From: Alopecurus myosuroides
Taxonomy: Eukaryota; Streptophyta; Magnoliopsida; Poales; Poaceae
Direction: 5' to 3'
DNA length: 64,000 nucleotides
Assembly (NCBI GenBank): GCA_028641055.1
Contig: CM054061.1
Span: forward strand, 55,938,993 to 56,002,992
Shown: piece after piece, positions 9,621 to 21,430 of the stretch
How positions within the stretch are numbered: position 1 is the stretch's first letter
Layout of the letters: every line of letters starts with the position of its first letter
Position numbers and translations under genes: made by a program
Notes under the pieces: model-generated
Databases searched by the model: none
What the model was told of the DNA's origin: nothing
What the model saw: the letters and a program-made list of their open reading frames with translations, nothing else

Positions 9621-10975
9621 TAACTTGTGCACAAATATCAATGCAAAAAATGAATGGGCAGAGGCTAGGCGTAGGTTGGCCTAGCGCCCCACTTTTTAGG
9701 TCACTCCATCCACCGTTAGATTGTTATATCCAAGGAAGCGAAATAAACATATGGCAGTTTTTAATTTTAGTCCTCCGACATTTAAGAATAGAATCCGCAC
9801 TTCACACCAGACTCACTTAAACGAAAGGTTATATTGTGTTGTCTTTGACCTTCTTCATATTTACAGCAAAAACGCCACTACGGTGATTTTCTCTCGGTAT
9901 TCCAACAATTCCACGAGTATTGCAAAAAAAAAAACTCGTCTTGTGTATTAAAAAAATATAGTATTGCCACAAATATTCGCATTTTTTTTAAAAAAACTAG
10001 TACAAAAAAATAGTTAAACAATATTTTTTTTGCTATAGGTAGCTTTGGAACAAAAACTACAAACAAATTCAACAAAAACTACAACAAAAAACCTGTGTTT
10101 CGCAATTTTAAAAAGTAAGGTGGATGTTGCTCAAGATATGTTAGCAACAAACTCATCAACTATTTCAAAAAATATCACAACCTATTGCGACAAAAAAAAT
10201 GTATTTGTATCAATTAAAAAATTGGTAAGCAACAAAATTTATTGGCGCCGATTCAGTTGCAATAAAAATCATCCCCTATTCAACAAAAGAAGAATCCGGT
10301 AGCAAAAAAAAGTCACATGTTTACAATATGTGAAGGAGCGCATAATCATATCACTTCAAATGAATTCTAAAAAATTCATGCATTTTCTAGAAAAAACATC
10401 CAGAAAATATTGCAACATCTCATTTGTGCTTACTCAACAAAATGTGTGCGAAATTGTTAAATTTTTGAAATACGTACAAAACATTGACCGAAATAGCGAA
10501 AACACTTAGCATACATATGGCTGCACGTAGTTATTGTGTTGGGCTCCTGAAAATATTCTGACACGAAAACTTGACCAAAAAAACAAATTAGTGCTGGTTG
10601 GGCCTGGATAGGCACACAGGCCAGCCCAAAATGAGCTACGTCGCTCGCGAGGCAAGGAGGGACCTAACATTTGCTCGCTTAGGCCGACATATCTAAAACA
10701 TTCTAAAAAATGAATGGGTGGGGGTACAGTTTGTTTCACATAGTAGGTACCACAATTTGTCTCGTATGCATGCCACATAGTGGCGAGAAAGAGAAAGACA
10801 TGCTCATACGTTGATAGGAATATTCCATACGGACATCGCCACCTCAAGCTCGCCTACCCTTACAACTCTTTCGTTTTTCCTATTGGTTCAATGAGTAGAG
10901 ATAGCGCCCTAAAACAAGATAAACCTATTCCTAAAATGACTTCCTATCTCAATCTGATAGCCTATGTTGTGCTTA
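9621..10975. other. AT-rich intergenic stretch, no gene seen
   Basis: The region has many short A-runs and repeated CAACAAAA words between about 9940 and 10320, and a GC-richer patch at 10590-10700. ORFs are short and low in complexity. I see no transposase, LTR or terminal repeat. It is probably decayed repeat DNA. Confidence 0.35.
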
Positions 10976-13020
10976 GAAAACACCCCCCTCCCCAAAATCA
11001 AACCAATTTTGGTCCACTTTTGATCCGTTTGAGACGATGTGCGGACCAAATTCCAGATGGATAAGGGGTTTGTTCTGCCCCCATCCCAACGTGCCCCCCT
11101 CCCCCAATATTGACCAAATGGGAAATTTCCCCTTTTTCTCTCCAATTTATATCAAATAGCTCCATATACAACCAAATTATTTCAATAGATATAAATATTT
11201 CTACATCAAAATAGACACAATTGTTGAAATAAATTAAAATTGAGATAGACTGCTACTGATTTCTGACAAAGCCCCACACATGTAGAACCAAATCATTCTA
11301 TAGAGCGTGGTGTGTGGCTTTATCACGGATCTCATGCACCACATGTATGTACTGCTGGTATGTTGATAGTCCAAGCAATGGTGCTACCAATTTACCTGAA
11401 ATTCCCACCCTTGGTCGAAGATCTTGGCATCACGCTCATCTTAAACTATCATGTTGTGCATTATGACGCAAGTAGTTATCACCTCCCACAACGTCTTGTT
11501 ACTCCATGTTCTAGAAGGGTGCAGAACAATAGCTCACCGAGATTGGAGCACACCAAATGCTCGTTCCACATCCTTTCTACATGCCTCTTGCTGTTGCGCA
11601 AACCGGCGCTCCATCTCTGTTGCAAGGTCACACATTGTCTTAAAAAATGTAGACCGCGGTGGATAGATGCCCTCGGAAAAATAGTATCCCTTGGTACATG
11701 GGTGTCCATTCACTTGATAGCTGGCCACTACAGAATTGCCCTCGGCAAGCCTGTTGAACACAAGAGAACGTTGAAGCACATTGATATCGTTTTGAATACC
11801 TGCCATGCCGAACAAAAAAATACCAAATCCAGATATCCTAAGATGCCACAGCTTCAAGAATGACTGTGCACTTTTGGAATTGTCCCTTGTACTGCTCCTG
11901 CTAAGCAAATGGACAGTTCTTCCACCCCTAATGCATTTTATCTATGTTGCCCAGCATCACAGGGAAGCCTCTTGCCTCATTGATCGACAATAGACATTGA
12001 GTGTCTTCAACAGTTGGATCACTCAAGTAATCTTTGCCAAACACCCGAACCACTACTTCGCAGAACTTGATCATTGACTCAATGCAAGTGGCGACACTCA
12101 TACGCAAGTACACATCGACAAGATCTCCTTCTACACCATACACAAGCATCCGAATAGATGTAGTACATTTCTAATACGAGAAGAAGACAAGCTTACCCGC
12201 GGCATCAGGCTTGCACTCAAAATAATGGTCGCATTCATTGACGCCATCAAGAATACGCAAAAACAAAGGCATTGAAATTCGAAACCGACGGCAAAAAAAT
12301 ATGAGCTGGATAAGTTGGATTGTAGGGATAGAAATAATCATCCCAAAGCTACACATGGCCTCCTTCTTTGTTCCGGTTCAAAGGTGGAGCATGTCCCGGA
12401 ACTGAGCCTTGATAATTCATGCCATGTGTATCTTCAATATAGTGGTGGATGAGGGCTGCTAGAACCGCACAGATTTCGGTGTCATCATGTGACGAATCAT
12501 CCGAAGTATCATGAAAGTCTTGAAAAATTTGGTCTCAATCACCCATCTACAAACGATTTTTCAACAACGATTAGCGAGGGACAAGGAAATTTCAATTGCA
12601 AAGAATGCAAGTGCATTATTGTACCTTACTTCGGCTGGGAAAATGGCCGAATAGGTGGCGGGCAGGTCGTTTCGCCGACGAGGTAGAGGCGTGGGTGTCC
12701 CTACTTAGCCGAACTGTAGATGGCGCACGGTGAGAGGTGAGGCACGGGGAAAGGCGGAGGATGTGCACAGAAGGGGAGGGGTGTGAGCTCGACGGCCAAC
12801 GATGTAGTTCGACGTCCAATAGCGCGGGCGGTGGTGCTGGCATGTCGAAAGGGAGGGGTGCGTGACCAAAATTGGGCCACATTTGGTCGAAAGTTGGCAT
12901 CTCCCAGCCCCCCTTTTCCATTTGGGGAGGGCAGCTGGGATAGGTTTTTTGACAAAATCCCGGTCTGACCAAAACACACGAAAATGTCTGATTTGGGGGG
13001 AGGGGGCGTTTGGTTCGCTC
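10976..13020 (-). mobile_element. PIF/Harbinger DNA transposon
   Basis: The element is 2,045 bp, flanked by TTA at 10973-10975 and 13021-13023, the 3 bp duplication typical of this superfamily. The right end, read inward, is GAGCGAACCAAACGCCCCCT, the usual Harbinger-type end. The left end has the same AAACACCCCCCTCCCC core but lacks about 8 bp near the tip. Both subterminal regions carry CCCCAAAATCAAACC-like text. A transposase pseudogene in minus orientation fills 11290-12560. No Myb-like second ORF is recognisable. Confidence 0.75.
11290..12560 (-). pseudogene. PIF/Harbinger transposase pseudogene
   Basis: Read on the minus strand, the order is: RRFRISMPLFLRILDGVNE and PDAAGKLVF (12230-12300 region); MLVYGVEGDLVDVYLRMS and FPVMLGNIDKMH (12149-11928); GIQNDINVLQRSLVFNRLAE, HPCTKGYYFSEGIYP and QEACRKDVERAFGVLQSR (11830-11534); then LWEVITTCVIMHNMIV near 11450. 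These are the conserved blocks of plant Harbinger nucleases. The Asp of GNID, the Asp of NDIN and the Glu of VERAFG, which correspond to the DDE triad, are all retained. Frameshifts between blocks and in-frame stops inactivate the gene. It would catalyse cut-and-paste transposition if intact. Confidence 0.85.
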
Positions 13021-13023
13021 TTA

Positions 13024-13415
13024 GGTACGAACCCGAGTGTCACCCTTAAAAAATGGATGTAATGCAAAGCCGGAGCAGAAGAATTAAAGAAGAGTCCTTC
13101 TATATGTACGACACTTTGTTTCCGACCTGTGTACGGCACAGACCAACGGTTATCCGATCTTACGAAGGCACTATCGTCTGCCCACATATTGCATGTCAGG
13201 CGGAAATCATACACGAGGGTATTGTATGTAGAGCATTTCCGATTCAAGAATTAAGAGGTGAAGAAAGGGAGAGAATCAGAAATTTACTCCACCCACTGAA
13301 CTGTCTAGCGCCTGAAGCCGTGCAACACTGAGAGCTATCAGAAACGCACCAAAATGTTATTTTCGGATGCCAACCAGAAGGTCGGTGGATACGTGTGGGT
13401 AGTATAATATGCGGC
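13024..13415. other. Host segment left of the Copia insertion
   Basis: 392 bp between the Harbinger element and the Copia 5' LTR. It continues across the Copia insertion at 25112. A 92-codon ORF at 13053-13331 has no recognisable motif. Nothing else is supported. Confidence 0.3.
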
Positions 13416-14604
13416 TGAAAGTGCATTTTCGATATCTCGTTTGTTTTGTGTGTTTATTAACAACATAAATAAGTTACTAACCGTATGTGCTATTTTGTCA
13501 AAAGATTTGGTCTTAAATCAGCACGTATACGGTGTCGAAGAAATGGTGAAGAAATCAAAGATCAATGGATTTTTTCTAGCCTGAAAAAGAGCTTCTAAGT
13601 GCAACCCGGAATTATTCCGGACCAGCCCGGAATTATTCCGGGCCATTCCGGACCATTCCGGCCACTATGGGAAAATGTTCTGTTGCAATCCAGAATATTC
13701 CGGGTGATTCTGGGTGCTGGAATTATTCCGGGCCAATTCCGGACCAATCCGGAGCAGTCCGGAATCATTCCGACTACAACGGGAAAAGTCTCTATTGCCA
13801 TCCGGATTGCTCCGAAATTATTCCGGGCCATTCCGGCCTGGTCGCAAATGGGAAGAAAAACGGCTAGTTTAAGTGAGGGCTATAAATAGAGCCTCTCTTT
13901 CTTCCCCAAGGGTTAGCTCCTTCAGCATTGAAGACTCCATATATTGTGCTCACCCACCAAGCTAGATCTCCCTCCTCCTCCACCCAAACTTGTTGAAACT
14001 TTGAGGATTGAAGGAGAAGCCCCGGATCTACATCTTCACCAACCGGTTTTCCATTTCCCCGTCATTAGCTTGAGGGATCTTTGCCTAGGGTTTCCTCTTG
14101 TGGATAACCTAGGCTTCTTGCTACTCTTGGTGATTTGTGATTGTTTGGGAGCCCCCAATTGAGTTGTGGGTGTGTGCCCCAAGCTTGTTTGTAAAGGACT
14201 CGATCCCCTCTTCAAAGGGGTTCAATAGTGGAAGGTGAACTAGGCCTTTTTGGCGGAGTTCATCGGAGAATAGGGTGAGACCTTTGTGGCGTTGAGTAGG
14301 CCTTCGTGGCGAGCTCACACCCCTCCAACGAGACGTACTCCCTTAACAAGGAGGAACTCGGGAATACATCGTGTCTCCGCGTCCCCCCATCGGTTACCTT
14401 GTTCCCTTATCTTTTACTCACTTGTACTTGTTGCATTAATTGTTGTACTAGTTGTATTTATTGCTATCCTTGTCATATAGGTAAATTCACCTTAGTTGCA
14501 CTATCTAGAGAATTTACCTTTGTGTCAAGCCTAAATCAAAAGAAAAATTAAAATTGATCGTAGCACCTATTCACCCCCTTCTAGGTGCCCATACTTTACT
14601 TTGA
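13416..14604 (+). repeat. 5' LTR of the Copia element
   Basis: 1,189 bp. U3 holds a dense cluster of CCGGAAT/ATTCCGG half-sites at about 13608-13840, including three exact GGAATTATTCCGG palindromes. A TATAAATA box lies at 13881-13888, so transcription should begin near 13912. Many substitutions and small indels separate it from the 3' LTR, so the insertion is not very recent. Confidence 0.92.
13881..13888 (+). promoter_or_regulatory. LTR TATA box
   Basis: TATAAATA sits 41 bp after the end of the CCGGAAT repeat cluster. In the 3' LTR the same place reads TACAAATA (24369-24376), a T-to-C change. The 5' LTR therefore keeps the better core promoter. Confidence 0.7.
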
Positions 14605-14606
14605 AT

Positions 14607-14618
14607 TGGTATCAGAGC
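14607..14618 (+). other. Primer binding site (initiator Met tRNA)
   Basis: TGGTATCAGAGC begins two bases after the 5' LTR and is complementary to the 3' end of plant initiator Met tRNA, the usual primer for plant Copia elements. Confidence 0.9.
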
Positions 14619-14659
14619 CTCGACTCTTCTATCGGGCTTAACCGCCTAAGAGTTTTAGT

Positions 14660-17231
14660 ATGGGTGACGATTTGGATACCGAAACGTCCGTGGCCAAAGT
14701 GACCATGGATGATCTCAATGATTTGAGAACTTCATTGACCTCATCCATAGACAACAAATTTGATGAGTTGCGTCAACTCATGGCACAACTCCTCAAAGCC
14801 AAAGGACCGGAGGTAATCGAATCTACACCTACGGAAACTAATCCGGAGGGCGCCAAGAAAGGGGTAGATGGTGATCCATCTAAAACTGCTTCCGTCGAAA
14901 AATCCACCAAGAAGGGCACGGAGGAAGACGAAGTATATCACTCCGTTGAAGGACGATATTCTCCCGACCCCCCCGTCCCTCATCCTCATATAATCCCTAG
15001 GGGAGATCCACCTAAAATTGATGATTTTTCTTTTCGTGAATGGAAATACTACATGGAGACTCACTTGAACTCTTCTTGTATAGATCTTTGGAGAATCACT
15101 CGTGATGGATACAAGCCTCATGACCCCAAGAATCTCATAAGAAGAGAAGCCGTAGATTGCCAACTCAATTACACCGCCTTTTTCATTCTTCAACAAGCCG
15201 TGGGTCCTAACCACATGCCGCATCTTCAACAATACTCCACCGCCAAAGAAACATGGGATGCTCTTGTCATCATGTTTGTGGGCAATGAGAGCATGCAAAG
15301 AAATAGATATGACACCTTGACCAATGAGGCCGAAGGATTCTATATGCATGATGGAGAAGATCATGTTGACATGTACCGAAGACTCAAAACTCTTGCCACC
15401 GCCTTCTCAAATGTTGGTGCCACTTACATTGATGATGCTTGGATCAAGAGGAAGTACATGATTGCTATAATGCCATTTGAGGGCGCGGATATGAAGGGCA
15501 TTCAAGGAAGACATGATTTCTCCTCCACGGCCTCAACTCAAGTGATGCAAGAAATGTGCTCATATCAAGTGCAAACCAAGAATTCTCTTGACAACCGTGC
15601 TAGGGCCATTGGAATGCACAAAGGAGCATCCGTTGCTTTGAAGGCCAAGGTTTTGTCAAGAGAGGTTGAGTTTGAAGAAGATGCAGAAGAGGCATTGCCT
15701 CCCTTGAAGGAACAAGACTATGATCCCGTTCTAAAGGATCTTATTGCTCTTACCGTGGAAAAGTTTTGGAACAATCCACCCAAGGGCAAGAGATTTGTTG
15801 AGGAGAAGACCAAGTCTCGTTATGGAAATGTTGGGGCTCAAAAAGTGAGGTCTTGCTTCAATTGCCAAGACAAGAACCACTTCATTGCGGAGTGCCCCCA
15901 TGAGAATAGAGAGCTCCATAGTGGCAAGCTCATTCGCAAGGACAAGTCCAAGGTTGAGTACAAGAAACCTCATTTCAAGAAGAAACCATTCAACAAGAAA
16001 TCTCCCACCAAGTTTGTGCTCTTGACTCAAGAGGAGTATGATTCCGGGAGTGATGAAGAAGAAGAAACCACAAGTGAAGTGGCCGCTCTAGCTATTGCTT
16101 CCATTCCATCATCCTCATCCCTCTTTGAATCCCCCAATGACGATCTTCCTCAACATAATGCCAAGTGCTTCATGGCTAAGGCCACGGAGGTATCATCTTC
16201 TCCCAACTCTAAGACCCCTAGTGAACTAGAACATCTTGCTAGTCTTAGAGAAGAAGATCAAAGGGTCTCCTTGGACCATTTTATGTCTAACATGCAAGGG
16301 GGGACCAAGAAGTACTTTGAGTATCTCATGAGGCAATTGGGAGAGGCCCAAGAGGCTCTTGAGAAGAAAGGTGAGGTTGAGAGGAGGGATGCGGATGAAA
16401 TTGCATCCCTCTCGATGACTCTTGAAGAAGAGCATGATGGTAGAGTTTCTCTAGAGGATTAACTTGAATCTATTGAATTAACTCATAATGAACTTGTCTC
16501 TAACATCACTAAGGAACGTGATCTTGCTATTGCTAAATATAAAAAGGCTAAAAAGGATAAAGTCGAGTTTGGGGTTGGTCATGGTAAACTAACCGAGGAG
16601 TTTGAAAAGCTAACCAAGGCTCACAAAGCTTTGGAAAGCCAATACTCATCCCTCAAAGAGTTTCATGAACAACTTCAAACTCAACTTAATAAACCTAACA
16701 ATCCTAGCACCTCTACTTCTTCTTGTGATCATGCAAATATTATTGAGGAAAATACTAGGTTGAAGGATGAGCTAGCAAGGCTAAAGGGAAAAGGCCCTCA
16801 AGTTGAGAAGGTTGTGATTCCTACCCCACAAGTGGTTGCCCCTAGCTCTAATGTGGTCATTGCTAGACCACAATTGAGTGCTCCAAGGCAACAAGTGGGT
16901 AAGCAAGGTCTGGGCTATGTATCCAAGAAGAAGAACAAGAAGAAGAACCAAAATGGTGCTTCCGATGGTATTGTCATTAGGGACAACACTACTCGTAGCA
17001 CACCCGCTCAAGCAAACAATGTTGCCTCGAGTAGTAGTGTCATGAGGGACAACACTACTCGTAGCACCTCCGCGGGAACTAACAATCCACATTCTTATAT
17101 GTTGATTATTATGGCGTTGTGCAAGCTAAATATGTTGGTCCTATTGAGGGTTTCATTGACTATACTATTTGGGTTCCAAAGACCCTTGTTGCTAACATGA
17201 AGGGACCCATCTCGGGTCCTAACACTAGTCA
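14660..17231 (+). pseudogene. Copia gag with one stop and a frameshift
   Basis: A 600-codon open frame from 14660 ends at TAA 16460-16462. The same frame then continues to about 17090 before a frameshift, so the original gag was about 850 codons. The N-terminal half has the Copia gag (UBN2-like) pattern, with FSFREWKYYMETHL and WDALVIMF blocks. A CX2CX4HX4C zinc knuckle (CFNCQDKNHFIAEC) spans residues 399-412. After it come a Lys-rich stretch, an acidic GSDEEEETTSE segment and a long coiled coil (EALEKKGEVERRD onward), as in SIRE-type gag. Gag forms the particle and binds genomic RNA. The start was chosen because it follows the primer site closely and opens a continuous frame. Confidence 0.85.
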
Positions 17232-18225
17232 ATGATCTCTTGCAGGACTATGCTTCCGGTGGGGACTAAATGGATAATTGATAGTGGATGCACTAGCCAT
17301 ATGACCGGAAGCAAAGAACTTGTGACGGAGTTGCGCCCAAATGAGATACAAGCAACCATCACTTATGGAGACTCGTCCTTGTGTAAGGTATCCGGATTCA
17401 GCAAGGTTGTGGTGGCTCCCGATATCACTATCGTGAACGTCATGCTTGTCGAATCCCTTGGTTACAATTTACTCCCCGTCCGCTCTCTTGGAAAGATGGG
17501 TTTCTCCGTCTTTTTTGATGTTGATATTGTGGTCCTTTTGAGGAGAAAGACTCTTGACGTCGCTTACGTGGGACATGTTGAAAATGAGTTGTTCGTGGTG
17601 GACTTTTCGAAGTCTACCAACTCTCAAACAATGTGTCTTTTCGGAAAGGAGGACATGGGATGGTTGTGGCATCGCCACCTATCCCATGTCAACATGAGAA
17701 CTTTGCAAAGTCTTCACAAAGGTGGCCTTATTGGCGGACTAAAAGAAAATGTTTCCTTTTCAAAGGATCGCGTTTGTAGGTCGTGTGTTGAAGGAAAGAC
17801 GCATGATACGGTGCACAAGGCCAAGACTATTATTTCATCAAAGAGGATCTTGGAGCTTCTCCATGTTGATCTCTTTGGTGTCGTGCCCGAGGCAAGTCTT
17901 GGAGGCAAGAAGTATTGATTGGTGATTTTCGATGATTATTCAAGATACACTTGGGTTTATTTCTTCAAGTGCAAGAGTGAGACTCAACAAACCATCATCG
18001 ACTTCTCCAACCAAGTGCAACGTCAACACAATGTGCAAATCATGGCTATTAGGAGTGATAATGGTTCGGAATTCAAGAACTATACATTGAATGAATTCCT
18101 TAGTGAGGAAGGCATTCGTCATCAATACTCCGCCACTTACACTCCTCAACAAAATGGTGTTGCCGAAAGGAAGAATCGCACTCTCTTGGATATGGCAAGG
18201 ACCATATTGGCGGAGTAAACTTCTC
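17232..18225 (+). pseudogene. Copia protease and integrase, broken by stops
   Basis: The frame opens near 17232. The protease active-site block WIIDSGCTSHMTG is at about 17268-17310. It is followed by the integrase zinc-binding region (HRHLSH ... CRSCVEGK) and the integrase core: HVDLFG, then VIFDDYSRYTWVYF, SDNGSEF and QQNGVAERKNRTLL, which contain the DDE residues. An in-frame TGA at 17916-17918 splits the core and a TAA plus TGA follow near 18217-18233. A frame change also separates it from gag. The protease would process the polyprotein and the integrase would insert cDNA; neither can be made as a full product here. Confidence 0.85.
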
Positions 18226-18296
18226 CCAAATATTGATGGCCCGAGGCCAAATCCACCGCATGCCACTCCTCCAACCGACTCTACATCCGCAAAGGC

Positions 18297-20659
18297 TTGG
18301 ACAAGACTCCATACGAGATCTTCACCGGCAACAAGCCCAATGTCTCCTACTTCAGTGTATTCGGTTGTAAGTGCTTTTATTTGATCAAGGGTGTTAGGTT
18401 GTCTAAATTTCAATCCAAAACTATTGAGGGTATATTTGTTGGTTACGGTGCCGAATCCCACACCAAAAGCCTCACGGATTGTCATAGAATCTTGTAGTGT
18501 GGCTTTCGAGGAAAATGATGGCTCCCAAGCGGCACAATTTCATGTTTCTAATGTAGATATTGAAATACCTCAAGAAGCCATAGGAAGGATGGGTGTGGGA
18601 TTTTTCCGCCCCCATTGAGGGACACCTTATGGCGACTCGAGAAGGACTATGCTCTACACATGTGGAGCCCTCCTCTACAATAGAGGAACAAGCCAAGGAG
18701 CCAAGTATTACACCCAACCAAGAACATGTTCAAGACCCTCCTCTCATTGACCAAGTGACTCCGCAAGTCGTACCCACTCCTCTCACTAATGCGAGTCAAG
18801 GTCAAGGCCAAGATCAACCATCCTCTTCATCCTCTCCTCAAGTTGAAGCAAGTGTTGAAGATATTGTTGTTGATGATGGTGATGATGCTGATCAAGGCCA
18901 AGTTGGTCAAGATGGGGACCCAGATGATCAAGATTATCAAGTGATCCCTCCGCGCAACAATGCGGAGATCGAAGCCCATCGTGTCAAAAGGATAAGAAGA
19001 GCTTTGAAGCATATTGATGCCCAAGACAACAAGGTCTTGGAGGATATTCAAGCTAGAAGATCCACAAGAAAGCAATTGGCACACTTTAGTGAGCATCAAG
19101 CTCATATCTCTATGGTGGAACCTAAGAAAGTGTTTGAAGCTCTTGAGGACTCCGATTGGGTTGAAACAATGCATGATGAGCTCAATAAATTTGAGCGCAA
19201 CAAAGTTTGGAGATTGGTTGAGAAGCCCAAAGATTGCCACAATTTTATTGGCACTAAGTGGATTTTCAAGAACAAGCAAGATGAGCATGGAATTGTCATA
19301 AGGAACAAGGCTAGATTGGTTGCACAAGGTTACACTCAAGTTGAAGGCATTGACTTTGATGAAACCTACGCACCCGTGGCTCGCCTTGAGTCCATCTGTA
19401 TCCTCCTTGCTTATGCTTCTTCTCACAATTTCAAATTGCAACAAATGGATGTGAAAAGTGCTTTCTTGAATGGTCCACTAAAAGAGGAAGTATATGTGAA
19501 GCAACCTCCCGGGTTCAAGAATCTCAACTTTCCTAACCATGTCTACAAACTTGACAAAGCTCTCTATGGTCTCAAACAAGCACCTCATGCTTGGTATGAG
19601 CACCTTAGAGAATTGTTAGATGACCGTGGTTTCGAAGTTGGGAAGATCGACCCCACTCTCTTCACTGAGAGAGTAAAGGGAGAGCTTTTCATATGCCAAC
19701 TCTATGTGGACAATATTATATTTGGCTCAACTAACCAAGCTTTCAATAATGAGTTCTCTAAGCTTATGACTGACAGGTTCGAGATGTCTATGATGGGTGA
19801 GCTTAAATTCTTCCTTGGCTTTGAGATCAAGCAATTGGCCCGTGGGACTTTCATTTCTCAAGCCAAGTATACCCAAGACATGATCAAGAGGTTTAACTTC
19901 CAAGATGCTAAGATCAAGACATCTCCTATGCAAGTCAAGTGCCACCTATCACGTAATCCAAAGGGGAGTAAGGATGTGGATCAAAAGTTGTATCGTTCTA
20001 TGATTGGTTCTTTGCCCTATCTTTGTGCATCTAAGCCCGATATCGTTTTGAGTGTAGGTGTGTGTGCAAGGTATCAAGCGGCCCCTAATGATAGCCATTT
20101 GATGGCGGTCCATAGGATCTTTCGTTATCTGGTTCATACCCCAAGATTTGGTTTGTGGTACCCAAAGGGGGCACAATTTTCTCTCAATGGCTACACGGAT
20201 TCCGATTGGGCGGGTGATCAAGATGATAGGAAGTCTACTTCCGGGGCTTTCCAATTTCTTGGTAGGTCCCTAGTGAGTTGGTCCTCCAAGAAGAAAAATT
20301 GCATATCTCTCTCTACCGCCGAAGCCGAGTATGTTGCCGCCGCAAGTGCTTGCACTCAATTGTTATGGATGAGGCAAACTCTCAAGAAATATGGAGTTCA
20401 TATGGATAAGGTGCCTCTTTTGTGTGACAATGAAAGTGCCATCAAGATTGCATACAATCCCGTGCAACATAAAAGAACGAAGCACATTGAGATTCGCCAT
20501 CATTTCATCCGTGACCATGTGGTAAGAGGGGATATTGCACTATCTTATGTACCCAGCAAGGACAATCTTGCGGATATTTTCACGAAGCGACTTGATGATG
20601 CAAGATTCTTGTTCTTGAGGAATGAACTAAATGTGATTGATTCTAGGAGTTTGACTTGA
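18297..20659 (+). pseudogene. Copia reverse transcriptase and RNase H, catalytic Asp changed
   Basis: A 66-codon piece (18297-18497) holds the integrase C-terminal block VFGCKCF and FVGYG. After a frameshift a 688-codon frame runs 18593-20659. RT spans about residues 180-430: [14 protein letters not shown] start, [44 protein letters not shown]. The catalytic YVDD box reads YVDN at residues 371-374, a GAT-to-AAT type change that should abolish polymerase activity. RNase H covers about residues 540-670 with [22 protein letters not shown] and [11 protein letters not shown]. It ends with a stop 1.2 kb before ORF3. Confidence 0.9.
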
Positions 20660-20715
20660 AGATCTTACACACACACCTATAGATAAAGCATGTTCGAGTT
20701 TAGGTGTAGGCATGG

Positions 20716-20727
20716 ACATAGGGGGAG
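20716..20727 (+). other. Internal polypurine-like tract after pol
   Basis: ATAGGGGGAG lies 57 bp after the RNase H stop. A similar AAAGGGGGAGAAGGAG occurs at about 23479-23494 after ORF3, and the expected priming tract AAAAAGGGGGAGAC abuts the 3' LTR at 23890-23903. SIRE-type elements commonly repeat such tracts; the two inner ones may be secondary plus-strand primers. Confidence 0.5.
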
Positions 20728-20929
20728 TTTTATCCTAACACATTGGGTTCTCCCTCCCCCATTATGCCCAAAGCAAAAATTTCATTATTATCTCTCTTTT
20801 TCTAATGTTGAATTGTGAGCTTCAATGTCGGGTAATGGCAATGCCCCCAAGATACATCTTCGCGGTTGCATACCATGAACTCTTACATGGTGGCTTAGGC
20901 CACCAACCTCTTCTCCTTTGAAGAGTTGG

Positions 20930-21164
20930 TTCTTAGTTGGATATCTTTTGGTTTATTGTGTTATCTTTCCGAACACTACCTCTCGTTGCTATTTCAATCT
21001 TATTTGCATCTTCCCCAAGAAGTAAGACTAGGAAATCTAACCCCTTTGTGTTTTTGCTCTACTTTGTCCCCTCCTATGTTCATCTATGCATATGCCTTAC
21101 GCCACACGAAGTCACATCATTCCTTGTCTTTCAAAACTGTCGATTCTGGAATAGTTTGGAGAAT
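20930..21164 (+). other. Non-coding spacer between pol and the internal promoter
   Basis: About 235 bp of T-rich text with short overlapping ORFs and no recognised domain. It joins the pol 3' region to the CCGGAAT repeat cluster ahead of ORF3. Confidence 0.4.
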
Positions 21165-21293
21165 TTCTGGTCTGCCCGGAATTTTTCCGGCCGAGCCCGG
21201 AATTATTTCGGGTAGGTCGGATTGTTCCGGAATAATTTCGGCCGCCGGAATTTTTCCGGGCTATTCCGGACATGCCAGTTTTCCTTATAAATA
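21165..21293 (+). promoter_or_regulatory. Putative internal U3-like promoter for ORF3
   Basis: A cluster of CCGGAAT-type half-sites (21176-21275: CCCGGAATTTTTCCGG, CCCGGAATTATTTCGG, TTCCGGAATAATTTCGG, CCGGAATTTTTCCGG) is followed 10 bp later by TATAAATA at 21286-21293. The LTR U3 has the same arrangement of repeat cluster then TATAAATAG. A 5' leader of about 110 bp then leads to an ATG at 21431. Independent transcription of ORF3 is inferred. Confidence 0.55.
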
Positions 21294-21430
21294 GACCCGC
21301 ACGCACGGGGGGCAGTTTCTTTCCACTTTTCCACCTTCCTCCCGTGCCCTAGCCACCAAAATTCGACGAGTTCGTCCCCGTTGCCCTCAGGGAGGATTGT
21401 TTGATCCCTCCTTTGGACAAGGACTCCCCC

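Noticed and set aside
12705..13247. 180-codon minus-strand ORF
   Set aside because: It crosses the Harbinger right boundary at 13020 and mixes subterminal repeat with flanking DNA, so it cannot be one ancestral gene.
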